From NCBI GenBank assembly GCA_002309295.1, contig DBXF01000072.1:54372-64713 (forward strand): 10,342 bases of DNA. Reading direction: 5' to 3'. The notes beneath the pieces were generated by a model. The model did no database searches. It was not told the origin of the DNA and saw only the letters and a program-made list of their open reading frames with translations. The DNA comes from Bacteroidales bacterium UBA1219. Its GTDB lineage: Bacteria; Bacteroidota; Bacteroidia; Bacteroidales; P3. Shown here piece by piece: positions 1 to 5,664 of the stretch (position 1 is its first letter; each line of letters begins with the position of its first letter). The translations under genes and the position numbers were made by a program.

Positions 1-794
1 AGGGTGTGCAGGAAATTGTCCTTGTGAGCACGTGTCCCAACGGCCTCAACGCCTTTCAGTGCCTCGAATTCGGGGAATATTATCGACAGCAGTCCGGAGC
101 GGCTCAGCAGTTTAAAACCCACCGACGGCTTAGGCGAAAGCACTATCTTATTGAGTTCGTCGGCGATACGTTCTTTGGAGACTATCTGTATGCGTTCTCT
201 GTTTTTTGCGATGGCGTCGAAAGTGCCGTTTTCTATAACGAAATTCAGTTGCGAGGCGAAACGTATGGCGCGCATCATCCGCAAGGGGTCGTCGCTGAAG
301 GTGATGTCGGGGTCCAAGGGGGTGCGTATGATGCCGTTGTTGAGGTCGGCAATGCCGCCGAAGGGGTCGGTGAGTTCGCCGAAGGTGTCGGCGTTGAGCG
401 AAATCGCCATGGCGTTGATGGTGAAGTCGCGGCGGTTCTGGTCGTCGGCGAGGGTGCCGTTCTCCACTATAGGTTTGCGGCTGTTGCTGCGGTACGACTC
501 CTTGCGGGCACCCACGAACTCTATCTCCCAGTCGGTGTCGTTGTAGCGGTAGTGGAACATAGCGGTGCCGAAATTCTTATACACGGCCACCTCTTTGTTG
601 GGGTCGATGCTGTGTGCCACACGTGTGGCGAGCTCTATGCCGCTGCCCACACACACTATGTCGATGTCGGTGGCGTGGCGTCCCAGCAAAAGGTCGCGCA
701 CCACGCCGCCCACGGCAAAGGCCTGTACGCCCATCTCATCGGCCACAGTGCCGACAATTTTGTAAATAGGATGTGTCAAACAATTTTTCAGCAT
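1..794 (-). CDS. cca: CCA-adding tRNA nucleotidyltransferase (HD-domain type), 3' end outside window
   Basis: Adds or repairs the 3' CCA end of tRNAs in the cytoplasm. I translated this reading frame from the minus strand: it opens MLKNCLTHPIYKIVG and runs off the left edge after about 264 codons. Class II nucleotidyltransferase motifs are in order: GGVVRD (residues 29-34), catalytic DID at 43-45, FGTAMF (75-80), RRDFTINAMA (121-130) and DDPLRMMRAIRFA (168-180). The last visible residues, KDNFLHTL, look like the start of the HD domain found in the larger bacterial CCA/poly(A) polymerase-like enzymes. It is the last visible gene of the glmM operon, 6 nt after the previous stop and in the same frame as that gene. 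The start is fixed by the in-frame TAG three codons upstream. Poly(A) polymerase activity cannot be excluded from sequence, but CCA addition is the usual role in Bacteroidota. Confidence 0.93.
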   Translation of the reverse strand, partial: MLKNCLTHPIYKIVGTVADEMGVQAFAVGGVVRDLLLGRHATDIDIVCVGSGIELATRVAHSIDPNKEVAVYKNFGTAMFHYRYNDTDWEIEFVGARKESYRSNSRKPIVENGTLADDQNRRDFTINAMAISLNADTFGELTDPFGGIADLNNGIIRTPLDPDITFSDDPLRMMRAIRFASQLNFVIENGTFDAIAKNRERIQIVSKERIADELNKIVLSPKPSVGFKLLSRSGLLSIIFPEFEALKGVEAVGTRAHKDNFLHT

Positions 795-800
795 CAGAGG

Positions 801-1487
801 CTAAAAGTTTTGGGAGGAGAGAATGTTGCCGTCTTCGTCGAAGAACTGCCATTGTCCGGTACGCGCTCCGTTGTTGTAAGAGCCTTTGTAGCGCGGCTTG
901 CCGTTGTCAAAATATACTGTCTGTTCGCCGTGAGCCACGCCGTAAACGTAGGAGCATTCCGACTGCGGGTTTCCGTTTTCGAACCACGCCGTCCATTTGC
1001 CGTCGCGTTTGCCTTCGTTGAGGGTGCCGTTCTGACGCATCTTGTAGTTTGGATAGAATTGATATTCAGTTTGTTGGTATTTGTTCGCACCGACAACGAT
1101 GGTTATTGGCGAGCGGTCGGTGTGCATCTCCACAATTTGAATGCTGTCCTTTGCTTCGGCGATGACGCTGCCGTCTTCGGCAAAGAATTTCCAGTTGTCG
1201 CCGAACTCGTTTTTCGAGAAATCAGCTTCGGCAAAAGTCTTGCCGTTTTCGTAGTAGAATTTCCACATGCCAGTGGGCTGCCCGTCCTTATAATCCTTGC
1301 GGTAACGCAGCTGTCCGTTTTCGTAGAGGTTTTCTTCGGCAACAAGGACTTTGTCGGCGCCGTCGCCTTGAGTGTAATAAACCAGCTTGGGTTTGCCGTC
1401 GGGATAGGAGTTTATAACTTCTTTGTTGGTTTTGTTGCAAGAGATTATCAATAAAGCCGTTGCAATAACGAGGAGTATTTTTTTCAT
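801..1487 (-). CDS. YwqK/MORN-repeat lipoprotein
   Basis: Protein of 228 residues with a lipoprotein signal: MKK, a hydrophobic stretch, and lipobox IISC with Cys17. The rest is built from repeats of the type Y/F-x-(N/D/E)-G-(K/N/Q)-x, for example YPDGKPK near 28, YENGQLRYRKDYKDGQPTG, YYENGKTF, WFENGNPQSE, YFDNGKPRYKG and FDEDGNIL at the end. This is the MORN-variant repeat of proteins that databases label 'toxin-antitoxin system YwqK family antitoxin', a label that says little about function in Bacteroidota. It is probably an inner- or outer-membrane-anchored periplasmic repeat protein. It sits 10 nt after the exonuclease-fold gene and 6 nt before cca, so all are probably co-transcribed. No partner toxin gene is seen. 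Fold family is fairly sure; role is unknown. Confidence 0.85.
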   Translation of the reverse strand: MKKILLVIATALLIISCNKTNKEVINSYPDGKPKLVYYTQGDGADKVLVAEENLYENGQLRYRKDYKDGQPTGMWKFYYENGKTFAEADFSKNEFGDNWKFFAEDGSVIAEAKDSIQIVEMHTDRSPITIVVGANKYQQTEYQFYPNYKMRQNGTLNEGKRDGKWTAWFENGNPQSECSYVYGVAHGEQTVYFDNGKPRYKGSYNNGARTGQWQFFDEDGNILSSQNF

Positions 1488-1497
1488 TTTCGTGATT

Positions 1498-2541
1498 TTA
1501 TTTCTTTATTAAATCGATGTAAAGTGGCAGATGGTCGCTGAAACCGCCTTGGTAGCGGCCTCCGATGTAAGTGCGGAAAATCTTTTTGCCCATAAATTTG
1601 GGGTCGTCGATAAGCAGGAAGTCGGCGTCGAAGATAACGGCGGTCTGGTTTTTGATGTAGAGCGGGAAGTCGGACTCCAGCACGAGGTTTTTCGAGGCCA
1701 TAATCTGGTCAATGCACGACCAGTCGGCCTGATATTTGTACGAGCCTGTGCCAGCGGGCTTGTCGGCCACAAGGTTTATAAGCGTATTGCGCTCCCAGTC
1801 CGACTTTTCGGGACCGATGCCGAGATGTTTCACAATGCAGTCGGCGAAAGGCGAGTCGTTGAAATCGCCCATGATGATGACGCCGCTTTTCGGGTGGTGT
1901 TCCATCACAGTATCCACGGAGTGTTTCAGTATCGAAGCCACGTAGTTGCGCCTAACTTCAGCCATATCGCCGCCGAGCTTGGAAGGGAAGTGGTTGACGA
2001 AGATAAACAGCGTGTCGCCCTGAAAGGTGACGCCCGAAACAAGCAGTATGTCGCGGGTGAAGAAGGTGCTGTCGTCGGCTTTGGCCACGGAGATTGGCTT
2101 GGAATAAAGCACTGTGAAACGGTCGGGACGGTAGATAAGGGCGTTGTCGATGCCGCGGCGGTCGGGCGACTCGTAATGCACGTAGTGGTAGTGGTATTTG
2201 CTAAGAGGTGTGTTGAAACACAGCTGACGCATCACCCACTCGTCCTCCACCTCGCAAAATCCCATAATGGCGGGCATTTCGCCCTGTCCGATGGCAACGA
2301 TGGTTTTGTAGATGTTGTCGCGTTTAAGGTAGAAACGTTTGTAGGTGAAGTGGTTGGAGCCGTCGGGGGTGAAAGCTTCGTCGAATTTCACGCTGTCGTC
2401 CTGCGGGTTGAAATAGTTTTCCAAATTCCACCAACCTATGCGCATCGTGGCGTTGTTGGTGAAATCTTTCTGCGCCGACGCAACGCCGAAAGCGAGGCAG
2501 AAGGCCGCAAAAAGTATTGTGGTGTGCAATAAGTTTTTCAT
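1498..2541 (-). CDS. Secreted endonuclease/exonuclease/phosphatase-family protein
   Basis: Protein of 347 residues with a Sec signal peptide (MKNLLHTTILFAAFCLAFGVASA, predicted cut before Gln24) and no lipobox, so likely periplasmic or secreted. The mature part has the EEP (DNase I/exonuclease III-like) motifs in order: WWNLENYF with Asn39, GFCEVED with Glu97, YRPDRF near 137, NHFPSKLGG with His184, MGDFND with Asp226/Asn228, CIDQIM with Asp278, and SDHLPLY with Asp336/His337 near the C-terminus. All metal- and phosphate-site residues seem present, so it should be an active metal-dependent phosphodiesterase or phosphatase. The substrate (nucleic acid, phosphoinositide or other) cannot be read from sequence. 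Its ATG overlaps the glmM stop (ATGA, 4 nt), which suggests translational coupling. Confidence 0.9.
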   Translation of the reverse strand: MKNLLHTTILFAAFCLAFGVASAQKDFTNNATMRIGWWNLENYFNPQDDSVKFDEAFTPDGSNHFTYKRFYLKRDNIYKTIVAIGQGEMPAIMGFCEVEDEWVMRQLCFNTPLSKYHYHYVHYESPDRRGIDNALIYRPDRFTVLYSKPISVAKADDSTFFTRDILLVSGVTFQGDTLFIFVNHFPSKLGGDMAEVRRNYVASILKHSVDTVMEHHPKSGVIIMGDFNDSPFADCIVKHLGIGPEKSDWERNTLINLVADKPAGTGSYKYQADWSCIDQIMASKNLVLESDFPLYIKNQTAVIFDADFLLIDDPKFMGKKIFRTYIGGRYQGGFSDHLPLYIDLIKK

Positions 2542-3929
2542 TTTCTGATTATTGCGTTGATTTCATCGATGATTTTGTTGGCCAGAGCGTCGGCTTTTTC
2601 GGCGGTGGCACTCTCGGAATAGACACGGATGATGGGCTCGGTGTTGGATTTGCGCAGGTGCACCCATTCGTGGTCGAAGTTTATCTTAACGCCATCTATT
2701 GTGCTGATGTCCAAATCTTTATATTTTTCTGCCATTTGGTGCAACACATTGTCCACGTCGATGTCGGGGGTGAGTTGGATTTTGTTCTTGGAAATCACGT
2801 AGTTGGGGAAAGTCTTGCGCAGTTCGGAGGCTGTGCAGCCTTTCTTTGCCAGCAGTGTTAGGAACAGAGCCACGCCCACCAGAGCGTCGCGGCCGTAGTG
2901 TAGTTCGGGGTATATCACGCCTCCGTTGCCTTCGCCGCCGATGATGGCGTTGGTCTCTTTCATTTTGGTGACTACGTTAACCTCGCCCACAGCGGCAGCG
3001 GAGTACGATGCCCCGCGTGCTTCGGTGATGTCGCGCAAAGCACGTGTGGACGACATGTTGCTCACTGTGTTGCCCACTTTGTTGGAAAGGATGTAGTCGG
3101 CCACGGAGACGAGGGTGTATTCTTCGCCGAACATCTCGCCGTTTTCGCAAACGAGGGCCAGACGGTCCACGTCGGGGTCCACCACCACGCCGAGGTCGCA
3201 GTGTTGCTGACGCACCACGTCGGAAATCTGTGTAAGGTTTTCAGGCAGTGGTTCGGGGTTGTGTGCGAAAAGTCCCGTGGGCTCGCAGTTGAGTTCCACT
3301 ACTTCTTCAACGCCAAGTACTTTGAGCAGTCGAGGTATGGCTATGCCGCCGGTGGAGTTTACGGCGTCAACGGCAATGCGGAAATGTGCTTTGGCAATGG
3401 CTTGGGTGTCCACCAAGGGCAGTGCCACGACTTTCGTGATATGGTCGTCGATGGAGTTTTCGAGGTGCGTGAGTGTGCCGAGGTCGTCGACTTCGGCGAA
3501 ATCCACCTTGCCCGAGTCGGCCAGCGCCAGCACGGTGTTGCCTTCGGCGGCGTCGATGAATTCGCCTTTGGCGTTGAGCAGCTTGAGGGCGTTCCAGTGC
3601 TTGGGGTTGTGGCTGGCGGTGATGATGATGCCGCCGTCGGCATGTTGCGAAATCACCGTCATCTCCACGGTGGGAGTGGTGGAAAAACCTGTCTCAACGA
3701 CGTCCACGCCCATTCCGAGCAGGGTGCCCGTTACGAGCGAGTCCACCATGGCGCCCGACACGCGTGCGTCGCGGCCAACGACCATAGTGATGCGTTTTTT
3801 GCCAGTGTTTTGTTTAAGAAAAGTGGCGAACGCCGAAGCGAACTTCACCACATCTATCGGTGTAAGACCCTGGCCTTCAGTGCCGCCAATGGTCCCGCGT
3901 ATTCCTGAAATGGATTTTATCAATGACAT
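2538..3929 (-). CDS. glmM: Phosphoglucosamine mutase
   Basis: Converts glucosamine-6-phosphate to glucosamine-1-phosphate for UDP-GlcNAc (peptidoglycan and LPS). Alpha-D-phosphohexomutase motifs are in order: ISGIRGTIGG at the N-terminus, catalytic-loop TASHNP at 104-109 with the phosphoserine at Ser106, metal-binding DPDVDR at 251-256, sugar-binding GEGNGG at 332-337, and phosphate-binding RKSNTEPIIRVY at 426-437. Length is 463 residues from the chosen ATG. A longer frame opens 18 codons upstream at 3983, but those codons contain the -33/-7 promoter, and the family starts at (M)SLIKSISGIRG, so 3929 is preferred. First gene of the minus-strand operon. A phosphomannomutase/phosphoglucomutase specificity is possible, but Bacteroidota proteins with this N-terminus are usually taken as GlmM. 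Confidence 0.9.
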   Translation of the reverse strand: MSLIKSISGIRGTIGGTEGQGLTPIDVVKFASAFATFLKQNTGKKRITMVVGRDARVSGAMVDSLVTGTLLGMGVDVVETGFSTTPTVEMTVISQHADGGIIITASHNPKHWNALKLLNAKGEFIDAAEGNTVLALADSGKVDFAEVDDLGTLTHLENSIDDHITKVVALPLVDTQAIAKAHFRIAVDAVNSTGGIAIPRLLKVLGVEEVVELNCEPTGLFAHNPEPLPENLTQISDVVRQQHCDLGVVVDPDVDRLALVCENGEMFGEEYTLVSVADYILSNKVGNTVSNMSSTRALRDITEARGASYSAAAVGEVNVVTKMKETNAIIGGEGNGGVIYPELHYGRDALVGVALFLTLLAKKGCTASELRKTFPNYVISKNKIQLTPDIDVDNVLHQMAEKYKDLDISTIDGVKINFDHEWVHLRKSNTEPIIRVYSESATAEKADALANKIIDEINAIIRK

Positions 3930-3951
3930 TTTTACGTTATTTTTGAACCTG

Positions 3952-3984
3952 CAAATATACGAAAAAAAAACGTCTTTTCGCAAA
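3952..3984 (-). promoter_or_regulatory. Promoter of the glmM operon
   Basis: On the minus strand there is TTTG (3984-3981), 21 nt, then TATATTTG (3959-3952), matching the Bacteroidota -33 TTTG / -7 TAnnTTTG pattern. The -7 box starts 30 nt before the glmM ATG, so the leader is only about 15-20 nt. Confidence 0.8.
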
Positions 3985-4150
3985 TAAAATGGATTGAAAA
4001 TGACGGATGTGGCTGAAAATGAAGAAGAAATAAGGTTTGTCGTGGGATGAATCGTGAGGGAACAAAAAAACGGTTTTTATTGGCAAAAAAAGCCGTTTTG
4101 TTTCTGAAAAACTCCCAAAAAACACACTTTACCCCCAAACCCGGATGTGC
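3985..4150. other. Non-coding AT-rich divergent intergenic DNA
   Basis: Between the glmM promoter and the first LytTR-box array. It contains A-tracts and a part (about 4088-4122, with GAAAAACTCCC followed by A6) that recurs upstream of the second array at about 5127-5163. No credible gene is seen; a 16-codon frame at 4000-4050 has no support. Confidence 0.55.
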
Positions 4151-4203
4151 ATTTCGTACATGAAAAATAACATTTCATACATAAAAAATGCCAGTTCGTA
4201 CAA
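4151..4203 (+). repeat. Triple 21-bp direct repeat, putative LytTR-protein binding array 1
   Basis: Three boxes start at 4151 (ATTTCGTACAT), 4172 (ATTTCATACAT) and 4193 (AGTTCGTACAA), exactly 21 bp apart. LytTR-domain proteins are known to bind ~9-bp imperfect direct repeats separated by ~12 bp. TTCGTACAT agrees with 7 of 9 positions of the commonly used LytTR consensus. The third box ends 14 nt before the -33 element, a position typical for an activator. Binding is inferred, not shown. Confidence 0.75.
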
Positions 4204-4221
4204 ATGGTCTGAAACCATTTG
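4201..4221. promoter_or_regulatory. Perfect 8-bp inverted repeat overlapping the -33 element
   Basis: CAAATGGT (4201-4208), a 5-nt centre, then ACCATTTG (4214-4221). The right arm contains the -33 TTTG and the left arm touches the third LytTR box. It may be an operator for a second regulator. It is absent from the sister promoter at 5257-5288. Confidence 0.5.
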
Positions 4222-4249
4222 GTGATAAGCGTTTGCGATAGTAATTTTG
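4218..4249 (+). promoter_or_regulatory. Promoter of LytTR gene 1
   Basis: TTTG (4218-4221), 20 nt, TAATTTTG (4242-4249): a good Bacteroidota -33/-7 pair. Predicted leader is about 45-50 nt. Confidence 0.8.
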
Positions 4250-4277
4250 GCTTGAAATTTAAAGAATTTTAGTCATT

Positions 4278-4299
4278 AACAATTTAAAATTTTCAAGTC
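4278..4299 (+). promoter_or_regulatory. Conserved leader segment directly before LytTR gene 1
   Basis: 22 nt beginning AACAATTTAAAA and ending AAGTC at the ATG. It agrees at 20 of 22 positions with 5312-5333 before the membrane-protein gene. AT-rich and without a Shine-Dalgarno sequence, it probably helps initiation, or is a remnant of cassette duplication. Confidence 0.6.
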
Positions 4300-4833
4300 A
4301 TGAAACAGTTAACATTTCAAGTAACCCCAAAATCGGGTAACGAGCAGATAGCTTTGGCTATCGGAACAATAACCCTCAACGTAACCCTCGACGGCGAAAG
4401 CTATGCCATACAGATAGAACCGCCCGTTGAGCCCACCGTTGTCGTGAAACTCCGTACTCATGGACGCAAGAGCATCGAAATCAGTAATATAGTGATGATA
4501 CGTCCGTCCCAAGACGATTCGGAATCGAAAAGCAACAACAAAGAGATAATCGTTAACGGTGGATACACCGATATAATGTGCGATTTCAGCGTGTCGAAGA
4601 AGATGTATAAACTGATGGGTGAGAGTATTGGCAGATTTGTCGAGGTGTACCGCGGCTTTTGGATAAACACCAAGTACATCACCGGCATCAAACTGGGCGA
4701 CAAGGCACCTTATAAAGGCAAATGGTGCGTGGAGGTGCAATACTCCGACGGCAGAAACGAATTGCGGACGGAGATGTACGAAATCAGTCGTCGCAATCTT
4801 ACAAAAATAAAACAAATAGTAAATAATAAATAA
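4300..4833 (+). CDS. Orphan LytTR-domain DNA-binding protein 1
   Basis: Protein of 177 residues. The C-terminal two thirds look like a LytTR DNA-binding domain: VVKLRTHGRKSIEISNIVMI (about 48-67), then a polar insertion (70-82), a helix with CDFSVSKKMYKLM (94-106), the hallmark FVEVYRGFWINTKYI at 113-127 (compare the family pattern FxRVHRSYxVNxxxI), and a final strand VEVQYSDGR followed by ISRRNLTKI. There is no receiver domain, membrane segment or signal peptide. Residues 1-46 form a beta-rich N-terminal segment I do not recognise. Paralogue of the protein at 5723-6235. Its promoter carries three LytTR-type boxes, so autoregulation is likely. Function as a transcription regulator is inferred from the domain; what it senses is unknown. 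Confidence 0.8.
   Translation: MKQLTFQVTPKSGNEQIALAIGTITLNVTLDGESYAIQIEPPVEPTVVVKLRTHGRKSIEISNIVMIRPSQDDSESKSNNKEIIVNGGYTDIMCDFSVSKKMYKLMGESIGRFVEVYRGFWINTKYITGIKLGDKAPYKGKWCVEVQYSDGRNELRTEMYEISRRNLTKIKQIVNNK
4753..4784 (-). repeat. Inverted copy of the LytTR box inside LytTR gene 1
   Basis: ATGTACGAAAT at 4774-4784 is the exact reverse complement of the best box (ATTTCGTACAT). At 21 bp distance, 4753-4763 matches box AATTCGTACAT on the minus strand at 8 of 11 positions. It lies within codons for Met-Tyr-Glu-Ile, so chance is possible. Confidence 0.3.
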
Positions 4834-4851
4834 GTAGTAACCAACAAAAAG

Positions 4852-4858
4852 AAAGGAG
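4852..4858 (+). promoter_or_regulatory. Strong Shine-Dalgarno sequence for the 47-residue protein
   Basis: AAAGGAG ends 9 nt before the ATG at 4868. Such a clear Shine-Dalgarno sequence is unusual in Bacteroidota and supports the small gene. Confidence 0.65.
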
Positions 4859-4867
4859 AACCAAACA

Positions 4868-5011
4868 ATGGCAAAACAAAAAATGAAACCCGCCGACAAT
4901 GTTTCCAACATGCAAAACGCCAACCGAGGCACAAAAGGCACCAACCTGCAGTATTCGCAGGCGATGGGCAATAGAGGGAAACTGATGAACCCTACGTGGA
5001 AAAAGAAATAG
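4868..5011 (+). CDS. 47-residue basic small protein
   Basis: The frame opens MAKQKMKPADNVSNMQNANR and continues with GTKGTNLQYSQAMGNRGKLMNP and a Trp-Lys-Lys-Lys end. It is very hydrophilic, rich in Asn, Lys, Gly and Met, and has no signal peptide or membrane segment, so it is probably cytosolic and possibly disordered. Support for a real gene: a strong AAAGGAG 9 nt before the ATG, position 34 nt after LytTR gene 1, and an intrinsic terminator starting 13 nt after the stop. The N-x-N-x-GTxGTN...GNRGK pattern looks like that of small conserved proteins seen in Bacteroidales genomes, but that is my recollection and not checked. Function unknown; likely co-transcribed with LytTR gene 1. Confidence 0.75.
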   Translation: MAKQKMKPADNVSNMQNANRGTKGTNLQYSQAMGNRGKLMNPTWKKK

Positions 5012-5024
5012 GACGCGGTTTGTT

Positions 5025-5057
5025 GCGGGCGGCGTTTTCAACGCCGCCCGCATTTTT
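5025..5057 (+). terminator. Intrinsic terminator after LytTR gene 1 and the small gene
   Basis: Perfect 12-bp stem: GCGGGCGGCGTT (5025-5036), 3-nt loop, AACGCCGCCCGC (5040-5051), followed by A and T5 (5053-5057). It closes the first LytTR unit and separates it from the second control cassette. Confidence 0.92.
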
Positions 5058-5126
5058 ACAAAAAGAACAAATATGTTTATAAAAGACGCAGAAAAACCGT
5101 CTCAAAAAATGAAAAATAAAGACCGA

Positions 5127-5189
5127 AAAATGCTGTTTTTCCCAGAAAAACACCCCAAAAAACGCCTGTTTTTACTCTGTCCAGAAAAC
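5127..5189 (+). repeat. Upstream part of duplicated control cassette, non-coding
   Basis: A-rich DNA similar to about 4088-4150. The best shared block is GAAAAACACCCC plus A6 at 5145-5162 against GAAAAACTCCC plus A6 at 4106-4122, preceded in both by AAA-n-GC-n-GTTTT. Together with the boxes, promoter and leader it suggests duplication of the whole regulatory region. 5058-5126 is AT-rich and shows nothing I can name. Confidence 0.5.
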
Positions 5190-5242
5190 AGTTCGTAATC
5201 CTAAAATGGTATTTCGTACATCGAAACGGGCAATTCGTACAT
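5190..5242 (+). repeat. Triple 21-bp direct repeat, putative LytTR-protein binding array 2
   Basis: Boxes start at 5190 (AGTTCGTAATC), 5211 (ATTTCGTACAT) and 5232 (AATTCGTACAT), exactly 21 bp apart. Period, box sequence and distance to the promoter (25 bp from last box start to the -33 element, 49 bp to the -7 box) equal those of array 1 at 4151-4203. Confidence 0.75.
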
Positions 5243-5256
5243 AACACGAAAAAAAG

Positions 5257-5288
5257 CTTGCACAGAGTGGGAAACGGTCGTAATTTTG
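5257..5288 (+). promoter_or_regulatory. Promoter of the small membrane-protein gene
   Basis: CTTG (5257-5260, one mismatch to TTTG), 20 nt, TAATTTTG (5281-5288). The -7 box is identical to that of LytTR gene 1; the weaker -33 fits dependence on an activator bound at 5190-5242. Confidence 0.75.
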
Positions 5289-5311
5289 TATCACAAATTA
5301 AATGAAAGTAT

Positions 5312-5333
5312 AACAATTTAAAAATTTAAAGTC
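5312..5333 (+). promoter_or_regulatory. Conserved leader segment before the membrane-protein gene
   Basis: 22 nt ending AAAGTC at the ATG, 20 of 22 identical to 4278-4299. It supports ATG 5334 as the start. Confidence 0.6.
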
Positions 5334-5534
5334 ATGTTCAGATTAATTTTTTCAGCATTAGCAGTATTTGGCGCATGGTGCGCAGTAAAGGCAAGCGTTT
5401 TGATGGAAAACGACTTCGTGAATAGAGTTATGGAATTGAATTGCCCGTGCACCACTATCCCCTTGGTGGCCGTGGTGGCAGTTTTCATCGTTTACAGAAT
5501 CACTTTTCTGTTCACTCACAAGAGAAGAAGTTAG
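5334..5534 (+). CDS. 66-residue two-helix membrane protein
   Basis: Small integral membrane protein. Residues about 3-21 (LIFSALAVFGAWCAVKAS) form one hydrophobic segment, residues about 42-60 (IPLVAVVAVFIVYRITFLF) a second, and the tail is HKRRS. The basic tail suggests both ends lie in the cytoplasm, with a short external loop containing two cysteines (NCPC, 36-39). The start is supported by the conserved leader and the LytTR-box promoter. No family recognised. Because it is driven by a cassette shared with LytTR gene 1 and lies just before LytTR gene 2, it could be a membrane partner or inhibitor of these regulators, as HdrM and BrsM are for their LytTR proteins in Streptococcus mutans. 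This is inference; other options are a small transport accessory or stress membrane peptide. Confidence 0.7.
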   Translation: MFRLIFSALAVFGAWCAVKASVLMENDFVNRVMELNCPCTTIPLVAVVAVFIVYRITFLFTHKRRS

Positions 5535-5622
5535 GCAATGTGCAATACAATAAAAAAGCCGAAAACGCGCCTAAAAACGGACATTCGTCCCCGATGAAAA
5601 ACTGCGAGGGGTGTGGACAAAA

Positions 5623-5664
5623 ACCGCTTAACGACGTGCAAACTACCGCTTATTGCTATTTTTG
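5623..5664 (+). promoter_or_regulatory. Possible promoter and 22-bp direct repeat before LytTR gene 2
   Basis: TATTTTTG at 5657-5664 matches the -7 element and lies 66 nt before ATG 5723. A second match, TATTTTTG at 5706-5713, is probably too close to the ATG. No good -33 is seen for either. Exact direct repeats ACCGCTTA at 5623-5630 and 5645-5652 (period 22) overlap the -33/-7 zone of the first box and could be a repressor-type LytTR site. Confidence 0.4.

Noticed and set aside
6..1454. 482-codon open frame on the plus strand
   Set aside because: Antisense to cca and the YwqK-like gene, both of which have clear family motifs. It is long because these two genes lie in one frame with the same codon bias; its translation shows no recognisable domain.
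1531..2532. 333-codon open frame on the plus strand
   Set aside because: Shadow of the EEP gene on the opposite strand; Val/Gly/Glu-rich translation without motifs.
3201..3987. Open frames of 235 and 242 codons on the plus strand
   Set aside because: Antisense to glmM, which has all its catalytic motifs.
4000..4050. 16-codon plus-strand frame starting MTDVAENEEE
   Set aside because: Too short, no ribosome-binding signal, no promoter.
3932..4138. 68-codon minus-strand frame rich in Phe
   Set aside because: Reads through A/T tracts and the glmM promoter; no start signal or motif.
4309..4971. 220-codon minus-strand frame
   Set aside because: Antisense to LytTR gene 1 and the small gene; hydrophobic translation is a result of A/T-rich complement.
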